From Spirochaetaceae bacterium (GTDB lineage Bacteria; Spirochaetota; Spirochaetia; Sphaerochaetales; Sphaerochaetaceae), in assembly GCA_016649775.1 (NCBI GenBank), contig JAENWY010000045.1, forward strand, positions 1 through 12,001: 12,001 nt of DNA. The letters run 5' to 3'. Numbering within the stretch: position 1 is the stretch's first letter; each line of letters opens with the position of its first letter. The notes beneath the pieces are model-generated. The model was given only the letters and a program-made list of their open reading frames with translations. It had not been told where the DNA came from and did not search any database. Of this stretch, positions 1-6,063 are shown one piece after another. A program made the position numbers and the translations under genes.

Positions 1-138
1 CCAATTAGATATTGGTTCGCTATAAAAAGCACAGTACTCGCATTTTGATGTACAAAATGGAATATGGACATACAACGATAATGTTTGATTATTACATGAT
101 ATTAGATTTATTAAATCAGATTCTTTAATATAATCCAT
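1..138 (-). CDS. hemW: HemW-like radical SAM protein, N-terminal part (cut by window edge)
   Basis: The first 46 codons of a minus-strand gene run off the left edge of the window. The translation contains LYVHIPFCTSKCEYCAFYS, the radical SAM cluster motif CxxxCxxC (Cys29, Cys33, Cys36) in the setting typical of the HemN/HemW family. The residue two places after the last Cys is Phe38. Coproporphyrinogen oxidases HemN have a fourth Cys there and HemW proteins have Phe, so HemW, a haem-binding chaperone-like protein often misannotated as oxygen-independent coproporphyrinogen oxidase, is the better call. The ATG (138-136) shares one base with the lepB stop codon (TAATG), so translation is probably coupled to lepB and both are probably on one transcript. 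The rest of the protein is not visible, so the substrate assignment rests on the N-terminus only. Confidence 0.85.
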   Translation of the reverse strand, partial: MDYIKESDLINLISCNNQTLSLYVHIPFCTSKCEYCAFYSEPISNW

Positions 139-1148
139 TATTTATTACCGAGATAACCAATCCTATTTAAAGGCCAGAATCTAAATAATACTTGACCTGT
201 TACAGAACCCTGAGGAACAGGACCAAAGTAACGACCATCATTACTATTGTCTCTATTATCACCTAAAGGAAGTACATAGCCATCTGGAACTGTAATACCA
301 TTTTGATAAATTGCATTGTTTGATCTAGAATTAAAGTCTGTTGGATTTATTTTATGTTGAATATTATTTTCAATTGTTTTGAAACCATAGCCATCTTTAG
401 GATAGTTTTTTTCTGTTAAACTTGTGTATTCACTTTTAAGATATTGAGGAATTTGAGCATCTGTTTTTATGCCTTTTTCTTGATAAGCATATAATGCAGC
501 CCAAGCATTCATTCCTTCATAATAAGTGTTTTCAATTAATCTGTTTGGTCCACTAGATAAATTATTGTTGACTCTAAATGTTGATTCAGGTACAAAAGAA
601 GATGTGCCGGCTGATCTTATTAAAACATTACCATTGACAAATTTTACTGTGTCTCCATTCATAGCACCGGCTCTTTTGACAAGCAATCTTTCTGCAATAC
701 TACCATCTTTATTTCGATCGATTTTAACAAGTGATAGCGTTCCCATAAACAGTACTTGAGCTAAAATATCAAATACAGGACCCTTAGAAACATACTCAGG
801 ATTATAAAAAGTAATAATATTATCACGATGAACACGTCTATTTTTTGTTCCAAGTTTTGTTCCACCGGGATAAGGTTCTAAACCGAAAATATTCTTATTT
901 ACAAATACTCTATCTTTAACTAATAAAGTTTTCTCCATAGATGGAGATGGAATTATATATAATTGAAATAGAAATTGATTAATGATTAGTATTACAATAA
1001 TTGCAAAAACAAGTGCATCAACCCAACCTTTAAGTTCACCTAAAAAAGTTCTAGATGGTTTGTTATTTTTTTCATATATCTTCAATTGTTTCCTGTGGGT
1101 AAGATAAGAAACAGTTTTATTTTCGAGTTTTGTTAAAAATTTTTCCAT
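138..1148 (-). CDS. lepB: Signal peptidase I
   Basis: Encodes a 336-residue membrane-bound serine protease that removes signal peptides from exported proteins at the outer face of the inner membrane. A cytoplasmic N-terminus of about 42 residues is followed by one transmembrane anchor (about 43-64) and the catalytic domain. Visible motifs are PSPSME with nucleophile Ser70, DRVFVNK at 79-85, the KR pair with general-base Lys158 followed by GAMNGD, and the C-terminal box GDNRDNSNDGRYFGP (296-310). About 135 residues separate Lys158 from that box, so this is the large Gram-negative-type enzyme, not the short Gram-positive one. The frame stays open upstream to 1379, but that extension runs antisense through the neighbouring gene; the ATG at 1148 is preferred because the protein then begins shortly before the anchor. 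No Shine-Dalgarno sequence precedes it. It overlaps the downstream hemW gene by one base. Confidence 0.95.
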   Translation of the reverse strand: MEKFLTKLENKTVSYLTHRKQLKIYEKNNKPSRTFLGELKGWVDALVFAIIVILIINQFLFQLYIIPSPSMEKTLLVKDRVFVNKNIFGLEPYPGGTKLGTKNRRVHRDNIITFYNPEYVSKGPVFDILAQVLFMGTLSLVKIDRNKDGSIAERLLVKRAGAMNGDTVKFVNGNVLIRSAGTSSFVPESTFRVNNNLSSGPNRLIENTYYEGMNAWAALYAYQEKGIKTDAQIPQYLKSEYTSLTEKNYPKDGYGFKTIENNIQHKINPTDFNSRSNNAIYQNGITVPDGYVLPLGDNRDNSNDGRYFGPVPQGSVTGQVLFRFWPLNRIGYLGNK

Positions 1149-1154
1149 AAGAAA

Positions 1155-1205
1155 ACAATACCGTATTACTTTAGAGTTGACAAGGACTAATTTGATAAGT
1201 AACTT
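1155..1205. promoter_or_regulatory. Overlapping divergent promoters for lepB (-) and the FGE-fold gene (+)
   Basis: Plus strand: TTGACA (1177-1182), a 17-bp spacer, then TAACTT (1200-1205). Minus strand: TTGTCA (1183-1178), a 17-bp spacer, then TATTGT (1160-1155). The two -35 boxes occupy almost the same bases because the sequence TTGACAA reads as TTGTCAA on the other strand. Usual spacing from the -10 would start each transcript at or next to its ATG (1213 and 1148), and neither ATG has a Shine-Dalgarno sequence, so both messages may be leaderless. The -35 boxes are strong and the -10 boxes moderate; this is a motif reading only. Confidence 0.5.
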
Positions 1206-1212
1206 GTAATCT

Positions 1213-2682
1213 ATGAAAGAAATTAAAGATTTACCAAAGGTAGATAGTGTCGAGTTGCCTAAACTAGGTAATATGCGACCTGGTGTATATATTTTAGCTT
1301 TTATTATATTAGCTATCGCATTAATTGTGTTTTTAATCGGTATCCTTCCTGGTCTTAAGAATGGTGGACGTTTTGTCAACTTTACTAGTGATATTAATGG
1401 TGTTGGTGTTTTTGTTGATGATGCTTTTGTTGATGATGCTTTTGTAACAGGTCTTCCAGGTCAAGATTTTATAGAATCTGGTGAACATAGTATAACTTAT
1501 ACAAAAGGCGGAGTAGTACTTTATAAAAGCACTCTTAAAATAGATCACCCTATATTTTTTACTTGGCTTTTTAAAAGAACTAAAGATGTAAATTTAAATG
1601 TATACGAGTTAAATAGTGAACAAATAGATATGCTTAGAACTTTTGATTTACAAATGAGTATTAATCAAAGTAGTATTACAGATTTTACTTCTGTAATAAA
1701 TTACATTCCTTATGCTTTGTCATATGCAAAAGATGTGAAGGCTTTTGGATTTAGTTTAACCACTTATGAAATTGATCTTGCTACTATTAGTTCTTTTATA
1801 AGTAGTGTAAAAATGCTTGATGATGTAAAAAGTGCCTATGAATATCTTGGACTTGATTTCTCCGATAATTTAAAAAAAGCTGAAACTTTATTTAATGGCA
1901 GCATCGAAGGTGATGTTGGTGAAGAAGCAACAACTGTAGAAGAAGCAAGTCAAATTATAAGTAAAGCTTCTGTATTAAATTTTGATGATGTAAGTATTGA
2001 AAGTGTAACTATTCCAACTACGTCCTTTGTTATGGGACATAAAACTTTCTTCACCTATCCTCAAGTTAGTGAAGCAGGTGTTAATGTTTCAGTTGGAGAA
2101 TTTAATATTTTAAGAGCTCCTGTTTCTCAATATCTTTATTCAATATTTGTTCATGAGACTCCTACTTGGTCAAAAGATAATATTGATAATCTTGTTGAAA
2201 AGGGATTAGTTGATAATAATTATCTTAAAGGTATAGCTCTTTCTATTATGTATCCTTCCTACTCTCCTATTACAAATATTAGCTACAATGCTGCTGTTTC
2301 TTTTTGTAAATGGTTATCTACAAAAACTAGTAAGACTATAACAATACCTACTGAACAACAGTGGAGTCTTGCTGCATTATCCTCAAATGAATTTTTTAAT
2401 GATAAATATTCAACATCATTGGTCTCTCTAGATAGTGATACTACAACTCCAGTATTAATGCTTGGAGGTGTTTGGGAATTCACAAGTTCAATTTTCTTGC
2501 CATTTTCTAGATTATTAAATGAAGAAGCTATATTAAAAAATATAAAAAACTTGAATTTAAATTGTGATATTATTGTTAAAGGTGGCTCTATTTTGAATAA
2601 AAGCACTTCTCTTAACAGTGTTGGTGTAATGGAAAGTGAGGCTTGTTTTGATTATCTTGGTTTCCGTATTGCTTGGAATTAA
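1213..2682 (+). CDS. Membrane-anchored PEGA-like / SUMF1 (FGE-sulfatase fold) domain protein
   Basis: Encodes 489 residues. A cytoplasmic tail of about 22 residues precedes one transmembrane helix (about 24-46), so the rest should lie outside the inner membrane. Residues about 53-115 resemble a PEGA-type beta domain (GVFVDDAFV...GEHSITYTKGG). A middle segment (about 130-260) has no motif I recognise. Residues about 267-489 carry the FGE-sulfatase fold: FVMG (272-275), NISYNAAVSFCKWLS (355-369), IPTEQQWSLAA (378-388), GGVWEF (418-423), KGGS (456-459) and DYLGFR at the end. True formylglycine-generating enzymes have a Cys pair just after the GGS motif; here those positions lack Cys, so the domain is probably structural or ligand-binding. 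The position beside lepB and, one gene away, smpB recalls Borrelia BB0032. The start ATG at 1213 has no Shine-Dalgarno site; Met21 (1273) is the only nearby alternative. A strong hairpin follows the stop. Confidence 0.85.
   Translation: MKEIKDLPKVDSVELPKLGNMRPGVYILAFIILAIALIVFLIGILPGLKNGGRFVNFTSDINGVGVFVDDAFVDDAFVTGLPGQDFIESGEHSITYTKGGVVLYKSTLKIDHPIFFTWLFKRTKDVNLNVYELNSEQIDMLRTFDLQMSINQSSITDFTSVINYIPYALSYAKDVKAFGFSLTTYEIDLATISSFISSVKMLDDVKSAYEYLGLDFSDNLKKAETLFNGSIEGDVGEEATTVEEASQIISKASVLNFDDVSIESVTIPTTSFVMGHKTFFTYPQVSEAGVNVSVGEFNILRAPVSQYLYSIFVHETPTWSKDNIDNLVEKGLVDNNYLKGIALSIMYPSYSPITNISYNAAVSFCKWLSTKTSKTITIPTEQQWSLAALSSNEFFNDKYSTSLVSLDSDTTTPVLMLGGVWEFTSSIFLPFSRLLNEEAILKNIKNLNLNCDIIVKGGSILNKSTSLNSVGVMESEACFDYLGFRIAWN
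1411..1445 (+). repeat. In-frame 15-bp tandem duplication in the PEGA-like domain
   Basis: The 15-base unit TTTGTTGATGATGCT occurs at 1411-1425 and again at 1426-1440 without a mismatch, followed by a partial third copy (TTTGT, 1441-1445). It adds five residues and gives VDDAFVDDAFV in the beta-strand and turn region that reads VYVDG-like in PEGA domains. Perfect identity suggests a recent slippage event. Confidence 0.9.
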
Positions 2683-2720
2683 TTTTAATTAATTAGTAAT
2701 ATATTATATTTTAAATTATC

Positions 2721-2750
2721 AAAGACTAGCTGTTAATTTAGCTAGTCTTT
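2721..2750 (+). terminator. Intrinsic terminator after the FGE-fold gene
   Basis: A perfect 11-bp stem, AAAGACTAGCT (2721-2731) and AGCTAGTCTTT (2740-2750), encloses an 8-base loop 38 bases after the stop codon. The 3' arm ends in TTT and AGTTT follows, so the U-tract is interrupted. The stem is symmetric, so it could also stop minus-strand transcripts coming from the convergent permease gene. Confidence 0.7.
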
Positions 2751-2960
2751 AGTTTAAAAGGCTTTTGAAATATTTTGCTAGATGTATAAATCTAACATTA
2801 TTATTGATTAAATAGTTTTTAAATTTTTATCTAATAAAGAAATTTTTTACTTTATATATTCAACTAATTAAGATGGTTTTTGATACTTTTCTACGTGTTT
2901 ATTACAGGTGCTTTTGTGTTACTTTAAGCAAAGAAAACAGATAAATTATAATACTTTCCA

Positions 2961-3000
2961 ATTAAATAAATAGAAGATTTTACATTTCTATTTATTTAAT
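2961..3000. repeat. Perfect 15-bp A+T-rich inverted repeat
   Basis: ATTAAATAAATAGAA (2961-2975) is the exact reverse complement of TTCTATTTATTTAAT (2986-3000), with a 10-base spacer. It has only one G/C pair in the stem and no U-run, so it is not a classic terminator. Outside the stem, CCA just before and TTGG at 3009-3012 could extend the structure with a bulge. Confidence 0.75.
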
Positions 3001-3029
3001 ATCTTTGATTGGTGAAATTGTTGTTTCAA

Positions 3030-3058
3030 AACTTGAATTAGCTACACTCTTTCAAGTT
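3030..3058. repeat. 8-bp inverted repeat in the convergent non-coding region
   Basis: AACTTGAA (3030-3037) and TTCAAGTT (3051-3058) form a perfect stem with a 13-base loop. The loop contains TACAC, which could pair instead with GTGTA about 20 bases downstream, giving a possible alternative fold. In DNA this A+T-rich such repeats are common, so function is uncertain. Confidence 0.35.
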
Positions 3059-3534
3059 ATAAAAACGGTGTAAAGTGTCTCTCTTGGCCTTTTAACCTAA
3101 GTGATTGAACTATATAAACAAATTACTTATTTACTTTATATAATGAGCCCTATGCTTCAATTTATCCCATGCAGTAGTATGTTGCTTTTTAAGAAGAATT
3201 ATTTTATTTTAACTAATTTTAGCTTTTTTATTAGCATATAATTCAAAAACAAATTAATTTTTGAACTTAAATAAGTACTACTATATTATGTAGGTTTGTA
3301 CATGTACCAAGATTTTTATTTTAAATTATTCTAATAACGGGTTCAGGAGTAGTAATCATTTTAGTGCATTGTGAATATCCTCTAATAAACGTTAGCTTCT
3401 ATTTTGATAGCATATTCTTAAGAAAGGAATAATATAAAATTTTACCATAAATTTTGGATTTGAATTTAGCAATTGATATAGATTATTTATATCACCCTAA
3501 ACATTACGATGATTTATATTCTAATTAATTAATA

Positions 3535-3564
3535 AAGGAGACCTGAAAAGCTTCAAATCTCCTT
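3535..3564 (-). terminator. Hairpin, possible terminator of the permease gene
   Basis: AAGGAGA (3535-3541) pairs with TCTCCTT (3558-3564), and inside it TGAA (3544-3547) pairs with TTCA (3552-3555) around a 4-base loop. On the minus strand it lies about 110 bases after the permease stop and is followed by TTATT, a weak U-tract; on the plus strand ATATCTTTT follows. It may work in either direction. Confidence 0.4.
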
Positions 3565-3673
3565 ATATCTTTTCATACAATTAATAACTTGGTGTACTAA
3601 TCAATTAGTGTCTAGACAAACCTCTCACTATAGTAGATTGGCAGTTTTATAAAACATTTAAATAATTTATTTA

Positions 3674-5080
3674 TTATTTAGCTTCTTCAATCTCTTTTGG
3701 AAGGATAATATTTAATACAATAGCAAAAATTGCTGCTGGAACAATACCACTACCACTAAAGAATAATTGTAATACAGAAGGAAGGTGAGCTACAGCTGCA
3801 GGATTAGAACCTAAGCCAAATCCAAGACCTAAACTTACGATTAAAATTGTAATATTTCTTGATGTTAATTTTTCTTTTGTTAATAATCCAATACCACTAA
3901 CAGCAATTGATGCAAACATCATTACAGCTGCTCCACCTAATACGCTCATTGGCATAATAGATATAATAGCAGCAAGTTTAGGGAATAAACCACAAAGAAC
4001 AAGAGCTAAACCGCCAATTCCAATAACAAAACGATTAACAATACCTGTCATACCAACAAGACCAACGTTTTGAGAGAAAGAAGTGTTTGGAAGTACGCCA
4101 AATATTGAAGCTAGTGAGGAACCAACACCATCACACATTACTGCTCCAGATAATTCATCATCAGTTGCTTCTCTATCCATACCACCTTGAGTAATACCTG
4201 ATACATCACCGATTGTTTCAACTGTTGTAACAATGAACATTATAAGCATTGGGAAAATAGCTTTTACATCAAAAACTAGTTTAACAGGCATGAATTTAGG
4301 AAGTGAGAACCATTTAGCATTAGCAATCTGTTGACCACTTAGAACCCATGATTTTAAAACTTCTGTAGTTGAGCCATCAGCTGCAATAATACTAAGTGTT
4401 TTTGGTAAAATAATTCCCATTATTCCTGATACTAAATAACCTACCATAATACCAATGATGATAGATGTAGCTTGTAAGAATGGAGATTTAGCATGTCTAA
4501 ATATAATGATAACGATTAAAACAATAAAACCTAGTGTTAAGTTTTCTATAGAACCAAAATCTTTTGCGCCAAAACCACCGGCAAAGAAGGCGATACCAAC
4601 ATCAAGTAAAGATAGACCAATAGCAAGTACAACAGTACCTGTAACAATGGAAGGGAAGAACTTTCTTAAAGGTTTTAAGAAGAATCCTAAAACACCTTCA
4701 AATAGACCACCTATTAAAGATGCCCCTAGAATTGCTCCAAAGCCAATTAATCCGCCGCCCATAGAACTTGCGATTCCTTTACTTACTCCAATAAAACCTG
4801 AACTTGTTCCCATAACAATAGGGAGTTTACCACCAATAGGACCAAAACCAATAACTTGTAGCAACGTGACAAGACCAGAAATTAACATAGCATTTTGTAA
4901 AATGGTAATCTGAAGTGCAGATCCACTAGAAATGCCACATATTCCAGTAATGATAAGAATAGGTGTCAAGTTACCTGCAAACATTGCAGCAACGTGTTGG
5001 AGACCTAGAGGTATAGCTGTTGAAAGAGGAACTTCACCATTTAATTGGTAAACATTTTCCTTTTTGGGTTCGTTTTTCAT
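3674..5080 (-). CDS. NCS2 family purine permease (xanthine/uric acid type)
   Basis: Encodes 468 residues, almost all in hydrophobic segments, matching the 14-helix NCS2 (nucleobase-ascorbate transporter) fold that imports nucleobases with protons across the inner membrane. Family landmarks are GLQHV with His29 in the first helix, VETIGD with Glu288, Asp317 in MCDGVGSS, and QNVGLVGMTG (337-346), which fits the (Q/E/P)NxGxxxxT(R/K/G) signature. By analogy with E. coli XanQ, Glu288, Asp317 and Gln337 would be the substrate- and proton-linked residues. VETIGD with QN points to the xanthine/urate group; uracil permeases differ here. Exact specificity cannot be read from motifs. The start is well supported by AGGAG (5090-5086) five bases before the ATG. 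It lies alone on the minus strand between the FGE-fold gene and smpB. I see no purine riboswitch in its leader. Confidence 0.9.
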   Translation of the reverse strand: MKNEPKKENVYQLNGEVPLSTAIPLGLQHVAAMFAGNLTPILIITGICGISSGSALQITILQNAMLISGLVTLLQVIGFGPIGGKLPIVMGTSSGFIGVSKGIASSMGGGLIGFGAILGASLIGGLFEGVLGFFLKPLRKFFPSIVTGTVVLAIGLSLLDVGIAFFAGGFGAKDFGSIENLTLGFIVLIVIIIFRHAKSPFLQATSIIIGIMVGYLVSGIMGIILPKTLSIIAADGSTTEVLKSWVLSGQQIANAKWFSLPKFMPVKLVFDVKAIFPMLIMFIVTTVETIGDVSGITQGGMDREATDDELSGAVMCDGVGSSLASIFGVLPNTSFSQNVGLVGMTGIVNRFVIGIGGLALVLCGLFPKLAAIISIMPMSVLGGAAVMMFASIAVSGIGLLTKEKLTSRNITILIVSLGLGFGLGSNPAAVAHLPSVLQLFFSGSGIVPAAIFAIVLNIILPKEIEEAK

Positions 5081-5172
5081 ACAAACTCCTAATATAATAT
5101 TTTTTATATTATTAATTCAAATAAATTAACTTGTAAAGAATTATTGAGAAAATAATAAAATTAAGTATCATT

Positions 5173-5190
5173 ATTTAGTTTTAACTAAAT
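5173..5190. promoter_or_regulatory. Palindrome upstream of the permease, possible operator
   Basis: ATTTAGTT (5173-5180) and AACTAAAT (5183-5190) form a perfect 8-bp inverted repeat with a 2-base centre, about 95 bases upstream of the permease ATG. A further half-site-like ATTTAGTT occurs about 20 bases away (5204-5211). It could bind a dimeric regulator, but the base composition makes chance palindromes likely. Confidence 0.3.
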
Positions 5191-5441
5191 AAATATTAAA
5201 TTAATTTAGTTATTTTATTACCTAAAAAGAAGAAAGTAATGTATTTTATTAAATTAATACTTCATTATCGCTATATTTTTATCTTATCAAATTATTCTTT
5301 TAAAATATAATAATTCCTACTAACTTATAGAAATTATTATCTTTGTCACTTCTTTTAAATGTTTTTAATAAATTGAAATACACATTTTTAGTTTTTAAAT
5401 TAACCTCTTTTTTAATATTTATCGTTATTTTAATAATTCTT

Positions 5442-5470
5442 TTTACATTTATTATAATATTTGTTATATT
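5442..5470 (+). promoter_or_regulatory. Sigma-70-type promoter of smpB
   Basis: TTTACA (5442-5447), a 17-bp spacer and TATATT (5465-5470) are a near-consensus pair. Transcription would begin around 5477, leaving a leader of about 34 bases that contains the purine-rich AAAGAGAGA (5494-5502) just before the ATG. Confidence 0.6.
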
Positions 5471-5510
5471 ATTGATAAGTGTAAGAATAAATTAAAGAGA
5501 GAAAAATATT

Positions 5511-5984
5511 ATGGCTGGTGTAGATAAAAATAATTATAAATTATTACAAAAAAATAAAAAAGCATTCTTTAACTATGAAATTGTTGAATCATTGGAATGT
5601 GGAATGAGTCTTGTAGGAACAGAAGTAAAAAGTATAAGAGAGGGGCGTTTTTCATTTACTGATAGTTATGTTGTAATAGAAAAAGGAAATTTAGTTTTAT
5701 TACAATTTACAATTCAACCTTATAAACAAGGTTCCATTTTTAATCATGATCCTAATAGAAAAAGAGTTCTATTAGCGCATAAGCAAGAAATTAAAAGATT
5801 TGATAGAAAGATAAATGAAAAAGGTTTAACCCTTGTACCAATTAGAGTTTATTTAAAAGGAAATCTTGTCAAAATGGAAATTGGTTTAGCTCGAGGTAAG
5901 GCTCTTCATGACAAGAAAGATGCAATTAAAGAAAGAGATTTAAGCAGAGATGCAAAACGTGAAGTTAAGAATCTAAACTATTAA
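5511..5984 (+). CDS. smpB: SsrA-binding protein SmpB
   Basis: Encodes 157 residues, the usual length. SmpB binds tmRNA (SsrA) and places it in the A site of stalled ribosomes for trans-translation. Recognisable blocks are NKKAFFNYEIVE at the start of the OB-fold barrel, GTEVKSIREGR (36-46), NHDPNRKRVLLAH (78-90), GLTLVPIRVYLKGNLVKMEIGLARGK split over two strands (105-130), and the basic C-terminal tail DKKDAIKERDLSRDAKREV (134-152) that becomes helical in the ribosome. The ATG at 5511 has a weak GAGAG site about nine bases upstream. It has its own promoter and an intrinsic terminator, so it can be a single-gene unit, with sbcDC immediately behind. The tmRNA gene itself is not in this window. 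Confidence 0.97.
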   Translation: MAGVDKNNYKLLQKNKKAFFNYEIVESLECGMSLVGTEVKSIREGRFSFTDSYVVIEKGNLVLLQFTIQPYKQGSIFNHDPNRKRVLLAHKQEIKRFDRKINEKGLTLVPIRVYLKGNLVKMEIGLARGKALHDKKDAIKERDLSRDAKREVKNLNY

Positions 5985-6005
5985 TTGAACAAATAAATAT
6001 TAAAT

Positions 6006-6045
6006 TACTCCACTTTAAAATTAGCGTTAAAAGTGGGGTATTTTT
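6006..6045 (+). terminator. Intrinsic terminator between smpB and sbcD
   Basis: TACTCCACTTT (6006-6016) pairs with AAAGTGGGGTA (6030-6040) as an 11-bp stem with one G-T pair, followed directly by TTTTT (6041-6045). This is the most classical terminator in the window. The sbcD ribosome binding site begins only three bases after the T-run. Confidence 0.85.
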
Positions 6046-6047
6046 AT

Positions 6048-6054
6048 AAAGGAG
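6048..6054 (+). promoter_or_regulatory. Ribosome binding site deciding the TTG start of sbcD
   Basis: AAAGGAG lies nine bases before the TTG at 6064 and is the strongest Shine-Dalgarno match near the 5' end of the frame. It supports TTG as the start because the encoded protein then begins directly with the conserved first strand of the phosphoesterase domain. Confidence 0.8.
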
Positions 6055-6063
6055 CTATTTACA

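Larger units (their letters stand above)
2751..3673. other. Convergent non-coding region, about 920 bp
   Basis: Both flanking genes end towards this stretch. All six frames are broken by frequent stops and I see no ribosome binding site with a credible reading frame, no tRNA-like fold and no recognisable protein fragment. It contains three perfect inverted repeats (2961-3000, 3030-3058, 3535-3564). It also has a GGTGCTTTTG match (2907-2916) to the array near 11614 and a short block near 3362-3379 resembling the element-end sequence found after 11100. It may be a decayed mobile element or gene, or it may encode an unrecognised RNA; nothing decides between these. Confidence 0.6.
5081..5510. other. 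Divergent A+T-rich intergenic region between permease and smpB
   Basis: These 430 bases hold the leaders of two divergent genes and no credible reading frame. The permease end carries its Shine-Dalgarno site and several A+T-rich -10-like hexamers that cannot be ranked. The smpB end carries a clear promoter (5442-5470). A perfect palindrome lies at 5173-5190. No riboswitch core or RNA gene is evident. Confidence 0.7.

Noticed and set aside
526..759. 77-codon open frame on the plus strand inside lepB
   Set aside because: Antisense to a well-supported gene, with no ribosome binding site and no recognisable domain.
1149..1379. N-terminal extension of the lepB reading frame by 77 codons
   Set aside because: It runs antisense through the start of the FGE-fold gene, is not like any signal peptidase N-terminus, and the ATG at 1148 gives a normal cytoplasmic tail and anchor.
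2751..3673. tmRNA or tRNA gene in the long intergenic stretch near smpB
   Set aside because: No T-arm consensus with a matching acceptor stem and no CCA-ended fold could be found on either strand.
4455..4913. 152-codon open frame on the plus strand
   Set aside because: It is an antisense shadow of the permease gene, rich in Pro and Ile as expected from reading hydrophobic codons backwards.
5081..5300. Purine riboswitch in the permease leader
   Set aside because: I looked for the conserved junction and loop bases of the guanine/adenine aptamer on the minus strand and did not find them; the sequence is too A+T-rich to form the three stems.
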